Origin: Bacillota bacterium
GTDB lineage: Bacteria; Bacillota; UBA4882; UBA10575
Length of the DNA stretch: 56,218 nucleotides
Direction of reading: 5' to 3'
Assembly: GCA_012838955.1 (NCBI GenBank)
Contig: DUOH01000020.1
Span: forward strand, 1 to 56,218
Shown one piece after another: positions 32,587-41,225 of the stretch. The position numbers and the translations under genes are program-made. A model generated the notes under the pieces. That model was not told the origin of the DNA and searched no databases. It saw only the letters and a program-made list of their open reading frames with translations. Every line of letters begins with the position of its first letter. The first letter of the stretch is position 1.

Positions 32587-32730
32587 GGGGAGAGGGACCT
32601 TGTCCGGACTACCTTCGACTATCTTCGGGCGAAGGATAGACAAAGGGATAACAGAAAAAGGGAGAGGGATCGTGTCTGAACTACCTTTATACTTTGCAGA
32701 TAAAGGAAACTCAGACAAGGTCCTTCTCTC
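32587..32730 (+). repeat. Direct and inverted repeats able to form alternative hairpins
   Basis: A 28-nt direct repeat (about 32588-32615 and 32660-32687, both gggagaggga...g-act-acctt) is followed by an inverted partner at 32711-32730. GGACCTTGTC in copy 1 pairs perfectly with GACAAGGTCC in the third element, while copy 2 pairs less well with it. It sits between two convergent genes, likely as a terminator. Confidence 0.5.
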
Positions 32731-32750
32731 TTCTTCTGATGTCTGGTGTT

Positions 32751-33791
32751 TTATAAGAAAAAGATGTTATTTTTTCGATATTCCTCGATCATCTCCTCCG
32801 GCCAGATACTGACTTGCACTTCTCCGACATGCGCCTTCTTCAGGAGGAGCATGCAAAGCCGGGATTGACCGATTCCTCCGCCAATGGAGAGGGGGAGTTG
32901 GTCATGGAGGAGTTTCTGATGAAAACTATAAGTCAGCCGTTTTTCCTCTCCGGTAATTTGCAGTTGGCGCAGTAAGGCCTCTTTATCCACTCTAATCCCC
33001 ATGGATGAAAGCTCTACGGCTCTTTTTAGCACAGGATTCCACACCAGGATATCGCCGTTCAAGCCTTTTTTCCCATCTGTGGTAGGGGTTGACCAGTCAT
33101 CATAGTCCGGCGCCCGGCCGTCATGGGGTTGTCCGCTCTTTAAGTCCGCACCGATCCCAATCAGAAAGACCGCGCCTTTTTCCCGGCAGATGGCATCTTC
33201 CCGCTCTTTGGGGGTAAGCTGGGGATAGAGTTCTTCCAGTTCTTCGCTGTGGATGAAGGTGATGTCTTGGGGTAGTGTAGGTTCGAGCGCCGGGTATTGC
33301 GCAAAAATCCGATCCTCCGCTTCTTTGATTACGGAATAAATCTGCTTGACTGTTTTAATCAGATAATCCAGGTTCCGCTCATCTCTGGAGATAATCTTCT
33401 CCCAGTCCCATTGGTCCACATATAAAGAGTGAAGGTTATCCAGTTCTTCGTCGGGTCTGATCGCATTCATATCCGTATATAACCCTTCACCTTCTGCAAA
33501 TCCGTACTCCGCCAAGGCCATCCTCTTCCATTTGGCCAAGGATTGCACGATTTCAGCCTGTTCATTATGGAGGGCTTTGACTTTAAAGGTGACCGGTTTT
33601 TCCACCCCACTTAGGTCGTCATTGACGCCGGTTCCTGACTTTACGAAGAGAGGGGCGCTTACCCGCTGCAGATTCAAGCGGCCGGCCAGGTTTATCTGGA
33701 AAAAATCTTTAATCATTTTGATGGCTCTCTCTGTTTCTCGCAGGTCCAAGAGGTTTTTGTAGTTCTTTGGAATGATCCCATTTACTTTCAT
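32751..33791 (-). CDS. asnA: Aspartate-ammonia ligase (asparagine synthetase A)
   Basis: This 346-aa ammonia-dependent enzyme makes asparagine from aspartate, ammonia and ATP. The class II synthetase-like core includes [18 protein letters not shown] at the N-terminus, [34 protein letters not shown] in the centre, and [14 protein letters not shown] near the end. All are AsnA hallmarks. The start is the ATG at 33789-33791 (7 nt after AAGGAGA); an in-frame extension upstream lacks a site. It is monocistronic. Confidence 0.97.
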   Translation of the reverse strand: MKVNGIIPKNYKNLLDLRETERAIKMIKDFFQINLAGRLNLQRVSAPLFVKSGTGVNDDLSGVEKPVTFKVKALHNEQAEIVQSLAKWKRMALAEYGFAEGEGLYTDMNAIRPDEELDNLHSLYVDQWDWEKIISRDERNLDYLIKTVKQIYSVIKEAEDRIFAQYPALEPTLPQDITFIHSEELEELYPQLTPKEREDAICREKGAVFLIGIGADLKSGQPHDGRAPDYDDWSTPTTDGKKGLNGDILVWNPVLKRAVELSSMGIRVDKEALLRQLQITGEEKRLTYSFHQKLLHDQLPLSIGGGIGQSRLCMLLLKKAHVGEVQVSIWPEEMIEEYRKNNIFFL

Positions 33792-33953
33792 AAGTAATAT
33801 CTCCTTCTCAATCTGTGTCTGCATACCCCCGACTATCTAAAGATATGTGTATGGGAGCCCACGCGCTAAGTATAAAGATATCTTCTTCGCTTTGAGTGGA
33901 TGAAATCCTTTTTAAAAAATTGTCAAATTTAGTATTCTATATTGATAAAAAAA

Positions 33954-34000
33954 GAGCGTACCAAGGGTGTGCGCACGGCTGTGCGCACACTATTTCGCTC
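33954..34000 (-). terminator. Terminator of the double P-loop ATPase gene
   Basis: On the minus strand an outer stem GAGCG/CGCTC encloses a perfect 10-bp inner hairpin (gtgtgcgcac/gtgcgcacac) and is followed by TTTTTTT. Confidence 0.7.
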
Positions 34001-34043
34001 CGCATCGGGGGATGCCGAAGAAAAGAGAAGGTTTTTGCCTTAT

Positions 34044-35144
34044 TTACCTTAGTATGCTGGCCAGGGTTTGGCGCCTCAGTTCTTCAATACCGGTAAAATC
34101 CATATGCGGAATATAACACGCTTCCAATTTGTCATGGAGGCTTTTGGCCCTCTGTAACCAGCTGATGGCTTTTGATAAAAGGTCCTCATAGACTGCTTGC
34201 GCTTCCCTGGCGGCTTCCTTTGCTGACTGGTCCGCCGGATGCAGTAACGGTGTTAGATCAATGACTTCGGCACCTTGAGGCGTGTAGGCATGCGGGTGAT
34301 GAGCAGAGATTAGCCCGGTCCGAAGCTGAGGAAGCCAAAGATGCTCCGGCTTTTCCGGCAGTAAAGGGCAGTAGAAGGTCTCGGTCCGGTAGCCTTCTTC
34401 TACCGCTGTGGCCAACATTCGCTCGAGGATCAACTCTTTTCCGCTACCCGGCGGACCGTTCAGGACGAAGATTTTTCCGCCTTCTTCTCCTGCCGGAAAG
34501 ATGGTTTCCAAGTGATGAACAAGGCCTTTGGGTGTGATGGCGCTGGCAAACATTTTCCGGTGTTCTGTGCAGAAGGTGTGCGCGGGCGGATTTCGACGGG
34601 AAAACATTTCTGCTCTGATCTTTGCTCCTAATTCGGATAAGACCTCCGGGCGCACCAGCTTTTGCTGGATCGAGAGTAGACGCCGGTAGATTTCACCGGT
34701 CATGCGCAGGTAAGTGTAGGCCTGGGTGAAACAGTCTTTTATTTCCCCGTTCATCTCTATGATCCGGTCTTTATTCTCTCTGAGTCCGGATTCGTTCCAG
34801 AACTGCCCGAGATTAAGGATCTCCTCCACTACCCCGGGGTTCTTCGGGTCCACCACGTGGGGAGCGGTGGCGTCAATGAGGGCGGTCTGCAATTTCGGGA
34901 TAACCAAGGCATCCAAGGAGTCCGGATCCGAAGAGCAATGATGGTATTCCAGGCCGTAACCTTTTTGCCGCATGGTGTCACCAATCTGTCTCATAAAGGT
35001 GGATTTTCCTACGCCGGGGCCTCCTTTAAGTAGAAAGACCCGGATGGCGTCGGCCTTAACGATCTGGTCATAAAAAGAGTAAAAACCTGAACTACTGTTG
35101 CCGCCGGGGAACATTCGCCTGATTGAACCGTGTTGTCCGGTCAT
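34044..35144 (-). CDS. Double P-loop ATPase (PRK06851-like)
   Basis: This 366-aa cytoplasmic protein is two similar ATPase halves. Half 1 has Walker A GGPGVGKST (41-49). Half 2 has GPPGSGKE (230-237), where the usual Ser/Thr after Lys is Glu. Both halves follow the same plan of a loop with FMRQIG / ILERML helices. Family members occur in Bacillota with no assigned function, though they are found mainly in spore formers. The start is the ATG at 35142-35144, preceded by AAAGGAGG; 54 nt of open frame upstream is rejected. It is a single gene. Confidence 0.8.
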   Translation of the reverse strand: MTGQHGSIRRMFPGGNSSSGFYSFYDQIVKADAIRVFLLKGGPGVGKSTFMRQIGDTMRQKGYGLEYHHCSSDPDSLDALVIPKLQTALIDATAPHVVDPKNPGVVEEILNLGQFWNESGLRENKDRIIEMNGEIKDCFTQAYTYLRMTGEIYRRLLSIQQKLVRPEVLSELGAKIRAEMFSRRNPPAHTFCTEHRKMFASAITPKGLVHHLETIFPAGEEGGKIFVLNGPPGSGKELILERMLATAVEEGYRTETFYCPLLPEKPEHLWLPQLRTGLISAHHPHAYTPQGAEVIDLTPLLHPADQSAKEAAREAQAVYEDLLSKAISWLQRAKSLHDKLEACYIPHMDFTGIEELRRQTLASILR

Positions 35145-35366
35145 AAAGTACCCTCCTTTTATTAAAGTATTGGGCAGAACAAAATGGTTGTGTTTCAACT
35201 TATGCCTAAGGCTGCCGACAGGTTCATTGACCGTGTCCTTTTTTCACTTCCGCTAGTTTTGGTTGCGGGCGGGCGCGGGACCAAAAAAATTTCTTCGGCC
35301 CAGTCATCTGCCAAGCCTCTCGTTAATATAATGATCCCTGTAATAAAAAAAGACGGAGGTTTTGCT

Positions 35367-35513
35367 TTGAGACAAAAAATCCATGAGAAACTAAGAAAAC
35401 ACCTGATTTTACTTGGTGACACCACCGGTCTTAAGGAACTCCAATCCACAGCCGGCCGGGAGAGAGAGGAGTCGTGCCGGAGAGCTCAGTGCGGACGGGA
35501 GGAAGTCTTCTAA
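35367..35513 (+). CDS. Small hypothetical protein
   Basis: This 48-aa protein begins at TTG, with GGAGG at 7-8 nt upstream. It is charged and helical: RQKIHEKLRKHLILLGDTTG, then LKELQSTAGREREES and two Cys near the end (CRRAQC). A TATAAT at 35327-35332 could be its -10. The open frame continues further upstream without a ribosome site. The family is not recognised. Confidence 0.45.
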   Translation: MRQKIHEKLRKHLILLGDTTGLKELQSTAGREREESCRRAQCGREEVF

Positions 35514-35564
35514 AACTACAGGCCGATCAAGCGCGTACACTTCGGGTACGTGGTAGAAATTAAA

Positions 35565-35605
35565 AGCAAAAAGGTATTCCATATACAATGGGATACCTTT
35601 TTGCT
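35565..35605 (+). terminator. Long A/T-ended hairpin, probable terminator
   Basis: Arms of 16 nt (35565-35580 with 35590-35605) pair with one G-T and a 9-nt loop. The 3' arm includes a T5 run. Confidence 0.6.
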
Positions 35606-35685
35606 ATACTATACCCTGTACCCTATTAAAAAAGTATGGTAAAATATTAGGGAGTTCCGATCATAAACCAAAGGGTGGTGGAGAA

Positions 35686-36237
35686 ATGAAGAAGAACCTG
35701 AAGAACTTGTTATTTCTTGGGGGTGTACTGCTTTTACTGGCGGGTATTACCTTGTTACCGTTGATGGAGAGAGAAAAGTCCCGGGCGGAAACGGAAGACA
35801 GAGAGCGGGTGGCTCCGGTGCAAGGAGCGTTCGCCCCGAACTTCTCCTTGTTTAATCTCTCCGGGGAGCAGGTAGAATTAAAGGTCGTTTATGAGCAGAG
35901 TGATCTGACCATCTTGAATTTCTGGGCAACCTGGTGCGGACCTTGCCAAAGGGAGATTCCGGATTTTAACCGGTTTGCTCAGGAGTACAGAGGGCGGGGA
36001 GTGGCGATTGTCGCGGTGAATCTTCAGGAAAAACCGGCACAGGTCAGAGAGTTCGTCCGGAAACAGGCGATGGAGTTTCCGGTTCTTTTGGATACCGAAG
36101 CCAAGGTGGCCAGGGAGTATTATGTCACCGCCATTCCCACTACTTTCTTTATCGACCGGGAAGGACGGATTCGCCTGGTGCACCGGGGAATGCTGGACTA
36201 TGACCGGCTAGTCCGGGTGGCCGAGGAATTTTTATAA
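35686..36237 (+). CDS. resA: ResA/TlpA-type thiol-disulfide oxidoreductase
   Basis: This 183-aa membrane-anchored thioredoxin-like protein has one N-terminal span (about residues 7-26) and an extracytoplasmic thioredoxin domain with W-C84-G-P-C87 (FWATWCGPCQRE) and the cis-proline AIPTTFF. ResA-type proteins reduce apocytochrome c or other exported thiols. It directly precedes ccdA (about 18 nt), forming the usual electron-delivery pair. No cytochrome c genes are nearby, so spore-coat, sporulation or other exported substrates are also possible. ATG follows a GGTGG site. Confidence 0.92.
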   Translation: MKKNLKNLLFLGGVLLLLAGITLLPLMEREKSRAETEDRERVAPVQGAFAPNFSLFNLSGEQVELKVVYEQSDLTILNFWATWCGPCQREIPDFNRFAQEYRGRGVAIVAVNLQEKPAQVREFVRKQAMEFPVLLDTEAKVAREYYVTAIPTTFFIDREGRIRLVHRGMLDYDRLVRVAEEFL

Positions 36238-36255
36238 GGAAGGAAGGGGATGATC

Positions 36256-37002
36256 ATGGAGACTCCCGGCCTTTTTCTGGCTTTTCTCGCCGGTTTATTG
36301 TCCTTCTTTTCACCGTGCGTCTTGGCGGTAGCCCCCGGCTATTTGGCGATGCTCTCCGGAACATTGCCCCAGGCGGAGGATGAATCCGGGCTGTCACAGG
36401 CGATGAAAAGAAAAGCCCTTGCCGGAACGGTCTTTTTTATTATCGGTTTTACCTTGGTCTTTATCTTGATGGGCACGGCCTTGTCCGTTCTGGGCCGACT
36501 TTTACTCCAGTACCGGCTAGTCTTTCTCAGGATCGGCGGAGGCCTCCTCATTCTGTTGGGCCTTTTTCAACTGGGGTTCATCAAGTCATTCACTTTGCAT
36601 AGAGAGTTCCGTTTTCAAGTAAAGAAGGGTCTCACCGGGCCGGTGGGTTGGTTGGTGACTGGAGCCGCTTTCGCCTTTGGCTGGACGCCGTGCGTGGGAC
36701 CGATCTTAAGTATGATTCTGGTGGTGGCCGCCAGCGCAGAACGGGTTTTTACCGGGGTGACGCTCTTATTCTTTTATTCCCTCGGGATGGCTATCCCCTT
36801 TCTCTTGCTGGCCGTAGCTTTTTCCACCTTTTATGCCTGGTATCGCCGGGTGCTTCCTTATTCGGGCCTGCTCGGGTGGGTCACCGGAGGACTGCTGATC
36901 GTCGTTGGACTCTTGTTGTTCTTTGATGAATTCAAAGTCATCTCCAGCTGGTTCAATCAGTTCTTTGGGAACTGGTCGCTCGAGGAATTCCTGGAGAAGT
37001 AG
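36256..37002 (+). CDS. ccdA: CcdA-type thiol-disulfide carrier protein
   Basis: This 248-aa polytopic membrane protein (about six spans) transfers electrons from cytoplasmic thioredoxin to exported thioredoxin-like proteins. The conserved cysteines are in FFSPCVLAVAPGY (near the N-terminus) and FGWTPCVGPIL (central), matching the CcdA pair. The start ATG at 36256 is preceded by AAGGAAGGGG. The upstream resA and this gene form an operon, and the T8 terminator at 37334-37365 is a likely 3' end. Confidence 0.93.
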   Translation: METPGLFLAFLAGLLSFFSPCVLAVAPGYLAMLSGTLPQAEDESGLSQAMKRKALAGTVFFIIGFTLVFILMGTALSVLGRLLLQYRLVFLRIGGGLLILLGLFQLGFIKSFTLHREFRFQVKKGLTGPVGWLVTGAAFAFGWTPCVGPILSMILVVAASAERVFTGVTLLFFYSLGMAIPFLLLAVAFSTFYAWYRRVLPYSGLLGWVTGGLLIVVGLLLFFDEFKVISSWFNQFFGNWSLEEFLEK

Positions 37003-37033
37003 CCGGTGGAGAGCGTTTGCGGAGCAACCCGAG

Positions 37034-37228
37034 TCAAAGCAGAGGATGTCCTGTTAAATCTCGAAAAAAGGGATCAGGCTCGGCTGTTCTGTGCTTGAAT
37101 ATTAAAGCTTGTGACAAGACCTGGCAGGAGTCGACCTCTTCTTCTCTGCGTACCGCTTCGGTGAGCAGCCCAAATTCGAGGTTAAGGCGTAATTGAACAT
37201 GCCGGTTTTTTCTTCGTCGACGTCGCAC
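37034..37228 (-). CDS. Small basic protein, possibly Spo0E-like
   Basis: This 64-aa product starts at GTG 6-7 nt after GGAGGTG (an ATG at 37282 is an alternative, longer start). It has an Arg-rich start (MRRRRRKNRHVQLRL), then helix-like EFGLLTEAVRREEEVDSCQVLSQALIFKH. The VLSQALIFK stretch loosely recalls the Spo0E-family LSQ-LD motif, but the LD is missing, so the match is weak. It lies convergent to ccdA. I am unsure the gene is real. Confidence 0.35.
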   Translation of the reverse strand: MRRRRRKNRHVQLRLNLEFGLLTEAVRREEEVDSCQVLSQALIFKHRTAEPDPFFRDLTGHPLL

Positions 37229-37333
37229 AGTATTCACCTCCGTTTTCCTGAATTCCACAGAGGAGATGGTTTTCCTTTCCATAAATTTACAATATTCTTA
37301 CGAAAATTCACTGATTGTCTTGGTCTCTGAATG

Positions 37334-37365
37334 ATCTTGAGCTTCGGACGCTCAAGATTTTTTTT
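37334..37365 (+). terminator. Rho-independent terminator
   Basis: ATCTTGAGC (37334-37342), 7-nt loop, GCTCAAGAT (37350-37358), then T8. It is about 330 nt after ccdA, so ends either that transcript or a small RNA. Confidence 0.8.
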
Positions 37366-37661
37366 ATTTATCCGGAGCGTCTATGCGGAAAGAGTAGGTT
37401 CCTCTGGCGCGCCGTGTTAGGCAATTATAAAAATCAGGTGCTCCTCGGTAGCCTTGATACTTACCGGACTGTTCCGCCTGTACCATCCGGCAGGTTGCGC
37501 TGATCATTAATGATGACTAAGGACTTGAGCACATTTTCGGCAGGATTATAGAATGCTCGTACCTTTCGGAATATGATGGTAGTACCTAGGGCTAGAGGTA
37601 TTAATCGGTGGTTGGCTGTGAGTAATCCATGGTCTGTGGGCTCAACTAAGGAGGTATAAGT
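37366..37661. other. Upstream region of cotJ, no gene seen
   Basis: The region holds no convincing ORF. A sporulation-type promoter would be expected here but I could not fit a clear sigma-E or sigma-K site. Confidence 0.4.
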
Positions 37662-37808
37662 ATGTATGAGATGAACCAGAATTTGCGCCTGGCTAGGGCG
37701 TATGTTCCTTTTCAGGTCTTCAGTCAAAGGTGGGAACCGCTTGAAGGATTGATGAAGGGAACAATCTTTCCAGAACTTTACTTCCCCTATAAGAGAAGGG
37801 AGTATTAA
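37662..37808 (+). CDS. cotJA: Spore coat protein CotJA
   Basis: This 48-aa product has the CotJA pattern LARAYVPFQVFSQRWEPL followed by LMKGTIFPELYFPYK. CotJA is required with CotJC for a coat-associated complex. The gene begins with ATG after AAGGAGG and ends 12 nt before the cotJB start, so cotJA-B-C form one operon expressed in the mother cell. Confidence 0.9.
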   Translation: MYEMNQNLRLARAYVPFQVFSQRWEPLEGLMKGTIFPELYFPYKRREY

Positions 37809-37820
37809 GGAGGTATGAAC

Positions 37821-38075
37821 GTGGATAGGGAACAATTGGCTTTACTAAAAGAATTAATGGCCCTTGAATTTACCGCCCTCGAATTACACTTGTATTTGGA
37901 TACTCATCCCAATGACCAAAGGGCGTTAATGGAGAATAATTCAGCATGTCAAGCGGCGCAAGCTGCCAGAGAACGCTATGAAAGCTGTTACGGCCCGCTC
38001 ACCTTCTGTGCGCAGAGTGGTTTTCCTTGGCAGTGGATCAGCGATCCTTGGCCGTGGGAAATTTGTTATGAATAA
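37821..38075 (+). CDS. cotJB: Spore coat protein CotJB
   Basis: This 84-aa helical protein follows the CotJB plan: LLKELMALEFTALELHLYLDTHP, then ALMENN..., AARERYESCYGPL and the final W-rich PWQWISDPWPWE. I choose the GTG at 37821, 6 nt after AAGGAGG; the ATG at 37815 directly abuts the site. CotJB is a mother-cell coat protein whose role is not well defined. Confidence 0.92.
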   Translation: MDREQLALLKELMALEFTALELHLYLDTHPNDQRALMENNSACQAAQAARERYESCYGPLTFCAQSGFPWQWISDPWPWEICYE

Positions 38076-38088
38076 AGGGGGAGTCTAA

Positions 38089-38661
38089 ATGTGGTTTTAT
38101 GAAAAGAAACTGCAATACCCGGCAAAGGTCGGCCGGGCCAACCTGCAGATGGCGAAGTTCCTAATCACTCAATACGGCGGGCCGGATGGAGAGTTGGCCG
38201 CTTCCATGCGGTACCTGACTCAGCGATATACGATGCCGGTCCCACAGGCCAAAGGACTCTTAACGGATATCGGCACGGAGGAACTGGCACACTTGGAAAT
38301 TATCGCGACTTTGGTCTATAAACTGATGGATGGCGCTTCGGTTGATGAGATCAAAAGAGCCGGTCTCGGCGCTTATTACGCCGACCATGACAAGGCGTTG
38401 TACTTGGTGAACGGTGAGGGTGTGCCTTGGACAGCAGCGTACATTCAGAGTAAGGGCGATCCCATCGCTGATCTTCATGAAGACATGGCGGCCGAGGAAA
38501 AGGCGCGGGCTACTTATGAATGGTTGATTAACCTGTCCGATGATCCGGATCTCAATGATACCCTCCGGTTCTTGCGGCAAAGAGAGGTGGTGCATTTCCA
38601 AAGGTTTGGAGAGGCTTTACAGATTGTCCAGAATTATTTGGATTGTAAAAAAGTGTATTAG
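38089..38661 (+). CDS. cotJC: Spore coat protein CotJC, Mn-catalase-like
   Basis: This 190-aa four-helix-bundle protein is of the manganese catalase family. The metal-ligand pattern is visible: ELAASMRY, TDIGTEELAHLE, AAEEKARATYEWL and REVVHFQRFGEAL (Glu and His in paired helices). CotJC sits in the spore coat and probably protects against peroxide. ATG follows AAGGGGGAG. The cotJABC order and spacing match Bacillus and Clostridium operons. Confidence 0.95.
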   Translation: MWFYEKKLQYPAKVGRANLQMAKFLITQYGGPDGELAASMRYLTQRYTMPVPQAKGLLTDIGTEELAHLEIIATLVYKLMDGASVDEIKRAGLGAYYADHDKALYLVNGEGVPWTAAYIQSKGDPIADLHEDMAAEEKARATYEWLINLSDDPDLNDTLRFLRQREVVHFQRFGEALQIVQNYLDCKKVY

Positions 38662-38717
38662 TAAGGACTTTTTTCTTCTCCACCGTTCGGACGCGCGTCG
38701 CGTTTTTTTGGAAAGCT

Positions 38718-38737
38718 CACCAGCCAACTGGCTGGTG
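38718..38737. terminator. Stem-loop between cotJC and the LOG gene
   Basis: CACCAGCCA-ac-TGGCTGGTG (38718-38737) lies between convergent genes, followed by a loose T-rich stretch. Confidence 0.65.
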
Positions 38738-38805
38738 GGTTCATTCTTTTCTTTGCTGCATCAATTAAGAGCCGGGGACGAGCGGAAAATAAGTCTGTGG
38801 TAGGC

Positions 38806-39546
38806 TTATTCTATCCCAGCCCGCCTACGGGTTTTTGTCACTTTTTCAATAATGGAGACGGCTTCGCGGGGATCATCGGTCAGGGAAAAAAGGGCCAAGT
38901 CCTCCCGGCCGAGGCAACCGGTGTGTAGTGGAGAGTTTTTTAACCAGTCAATCAAACCTTGCCAATAATCCCGGCCGAAGAGGATGACGGGAAAGTGGTC
39001 GATCTTGTCGGTCTGCACTAAAGTTAAGGCTTCGAAGAGTTCGTCCAGTGTTCCGTAGCCTCCAGGGAAGATTAAAAAGCCCACGGAGTATTTGATAAAC
39101 ATTAATTTACGGACGAAAAAATACCGGAACCGCAATGTGATGGTCTGGTATTCGTTGTGAACGGGTTCATTGGGCAGTTGAATACTGCACCCTACGGAGA
39201 TCCCATTTGCTTCCAAGGCGCCCTGGTTGCCCGCGGCCATCAACCCCGGCCCCCCTCCGGTGATTACGGCATACCCGGCTTTCACCAGGAGCCTTGATGT
39301 CTCCCGGCAGGCTTCATAGTAGGCGTTCCCCGGTCCCAACCGCGCGGAGCCAAAAATGGAGATTGCCGCCGGAAGACAGGAAAGGGCGTCAAACCCCTCC
39401 ACTATTTCTCCTTGGATGCGCAGTACCCGCCAGGGATCTTCAGCGATGAAATCCGCCTGCTCTAAGGTCCCGGTAGCAGCGGGAGTTTGCAGTAATTCTT
39501 TATCTTCATTATCTCGAAGACCAACAGGGTTTTTTAAAGACTCCAT
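38806..39546 (-). CDS. LOG-family (TIGR00730) Rossmann protein
   Basis: This 246-aa protein carries GGGPGLMAAGNQGA and the PGGYGTLDELFEALT motif, the catalytic signature of LOG-type nucleoside-5'-monophosphate phosphoribohydrolases, once annotated as lysine decarboxylases. Family enzymes free a base from a nucleotide (cytokinin activation in plants, or nucleotide turnover in bacteria). It also has an N-terminal extension of about 40 residues. GGAGG precedes the ATG. It is monocistronic. Confidence 0.9.
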   Translation of the reverse strand: MESLKNPVGLRDNEDKELLQTPAATGTLEQADFIAEDPWRVLRIQGEIVEGFDALSCLPAAISIFGSARLGPGNAYYEACRETSRLLVKAGYAVITGGGPGLMAAGNQGALEANGISVGCSIQLPNEPVHNEYQTITLRFRYFFVRKLMFIKYSVGFLIFPGGYGTLDELFEALTLVQTDKIDHFPVILFGRDYWQGLIDWLKNSPLHTGCLGREDLALFSLTDDPREAVSIIEKVTKTRRRAGIE

Positions 39547-39728
39547 CTTGATTCCTCCCAGCAGATATTATTACCTCTTTTCCGGGGAAGACAAGGAAGA
39601 TCTATAGTTTTTTGTGGATAATATCTTTTCTTTTATAGGAAATACTAGAAATGACGCGCTCTGCTTCCAGATCGTGTGGGGCGTTGTCGTGACAAGATTC
39701 CGTAAGGAGAGCAGACGGAGGTGACTGT

Positions 39729-39926
39729 TTGGCCCGAAAAGAAGAGGCAGAACCGAAGAAGAAGCAGAACAGGTTGAAATGGGAAGTTGCTGAAGAATTA
39801 CATCTCCAAGACGATTTGGCGAAGGGAGGTGATGAACTCTCAGTACGCGAGGCCGGTAAGATCGGAGGCCAGATGGTTAGAAAATTAGTGAAAAAAGGCA
39901 AGGAAGCCATGACGAAGAAGGAATAA
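39729..39926 (+). CDS. Small acid-soluble spore protein, alpha/beta type
   Basis: This 65-aa protein includes KWEVAEELHLQDD and LSVREAGKIGGQMVRKLVKKG, the two halves of the alpha/beta SASP DNA-binding signature (KWEVA... and SREAGxxGGxMV). These proteins coat spore DNA. The TTG start is 4 nt past GGAGGTGA. It has a good terminator at 39958-40003. Confidence 0.9.
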   Translation: MARKEEAEPKKKQNRLKWEVAEELHLQDDLAKGGDELSVREAGKIGGQMVRKLVKKGKEAMTKKE

Positions 39927-39957
39927 CCAGCCGGAGGTGATGGTGTCACAGTACGCG

Positions 39958-40003
39958 CACAGAATCCGCGTTCACAGCCACTGTAACGCGGATTCTGTGT
40001 TTT
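39958..40003 (+). terminator. SASP gene terminator
   Basis: A perfect 15-bp stem (39958-39972 with 39985-39999) is followed by TTTT. Confidence 0.85.
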
Positions 40004-40394
40004 AGAAGATATTTTCCAAGGTCAGGCTCTGTTGATCAGCAATCTGGGTGGCCAGTTGTTTCATGGCGCTAATCTCCGCCAGCAGAAACGGGGTGATCTC
40101 CGGCGCTTCTCCTCGTAGGAATAAGGCTTTGACGCGGGCGAGCACCAACTCAAATTCTTCGAGTTCATGATGGTCGATGAGGAGCACCCATAATCTGCGC
40201 CAGCTCATCCAGAGCGTTTCGATGATGTTCAGCCGGTCTTGGGTTTCCGCCCGGTTTTCCGCCAGGATGCTCTCTTCCAAGCCGGTCAAGGCGGATTGTA
40301 ACTTTGCGGCCTGTTTTTTCAGGGCTGATTCGGTATATATACCGCTACCAATCAACAAGGCCAGTAGGAACAAGACGATGATTATAATTCGCAT
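40002..40394 (-). CDS. DUF4363 membrane-anchored protein
   Basis: This 130-aa protein has one N-terminal span (MRIIIIVLFLLALLIGSGIY) followed by a helical, probably extracytoplasmic domain. Pairs of a DUF421 protein and a DUF4363 protein are common in spore formers and their function is unknown. The ATG at 40392-40394 follows GAGGTG. It lies downstream of the DUF421 gene (133 nt), presumably in one transcript. Confidence 0.8.
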   Translation of the reverse strand: MRIIIIVLFLLALLIGSGIYTESALKKQAAKLQSALTGLEESILAENRAETQDRLNIIETLWMSWRRLWVLLIDHHELEEFELVLARVKALFLRGEAPEITPFLLAEISAMKQLATQIADQQSLTLENIF

Positions 40395-40526
40395 CTTTTT
40401 CACCTCATTACTTTCGCGGACCGTGTATTTAAGCAGCCGGGCGCGTGGGGGATTCTCCGCCGCTACTTAACGAGTTGGCGGAGGAAGCAAAACAAGCTCC
40501 GGCTGAGCGCCTGGAGGGCGCGGATC

Positions 40527-41225
40527 CTATTTTTCATCCGCTCCTCCCGAAGGGTGGTGTTTCAATTGATAAAGGAAGCGGCCTTTTGGGTCCAGGGTAG
40601 CGATGAGCACTTGTTTTAGGTCACTGATTCCAAAGCTGCTCAGCGTTTGCCGGAGCCACTCTTCAGTCAGATTCAGCTGACGCAGGGTTTCGTCTTGAAT
40701 GACGCCGTCCAAGACCAGATCGTGACCGGGGCCTTGGTTTTTGGCGGTTAGATTCAGGTCTTCCGGGGTAACCGGTTTTTTGTCGGGTTTAGACATTACG
40801 CTGAGACTGCCGTCCGTCTCCAAGATGGCATACTCCACATCATGCACGTTGAAGAATCCTTTGCCTCTCAACTGTTCGAGGAGATCATCCAGGCTGTACA
40901 GGTTTTTTTTCAGTTCATCGTAGCTGATCCGCCCGGCTGCCATCAACAGGTCTGGCTTTCCACAGATTAGTTCCCGGAATTTCCGGCTCTTCAGTGACAG
41001 AAAAGAGATGGTGATTTGGGCGATCAAAAGAGTAAATACTGGGATGATCCCGTTTATTAAGGCCAATCTCTTATCTTGCATGGGTACGGTGACCAAATCA
41101 GCGATGATGATGGTGACTACCAACTCTACTGGTTGTAACTCGCCGATTTGCCGCTTGCCCATCACCCGCATGACGATCAGCACTAACAGGTAGAGCAAGA
41201 GTGTGCGGACGAAGATGATTAACAC
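40527..41225 (-). CDS. DUF421 (YetF-like) membrane protein
   Basis: This 232-aa protein has three N-terminal spans (up to about residue 85) and a soluble C-terminal alpha/beta domain. The first segment FVRTLLLYLLVLIVMRVMGKRQIGEL and the KPDLLMAAGRISYDELKKNL stretch are diagnostic. The start is GTG at 41223-41225, 7 nt after GGAGG. YetF-family proteins are linked to spore or envelope physiology; exact role unknown. Confidence 0.92.
   Translation of the reverse strand: MLIIFVRTLLLYLLVLIVMRVMGKRQIGELQPVELVVTIIIADLVTVPMQDKRLALINGIIPVFTLLIAQITISFLSLKSRKFRELICGKPDLLMAAGRISYDELKKNLYSLDDLLEQLRGKGFFNVHDVEYAILETDGSLSVMSKPDKKPVTPEDLNLTAKNQGPGHDLVLDGVIQDETLRQLNLTEEWLRQTLSSFGISDLKQVLIATLDPKGRFLYQLKHHPSGGADEK

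Noticed and set aside
39942-40005. A 20-codon ORF with GGAGGTG before a GTG start after the SASP gene
   Set aside because: Its coding sequence is the two arms of the SASP gene terminator, so it is almost certainly not a gene.
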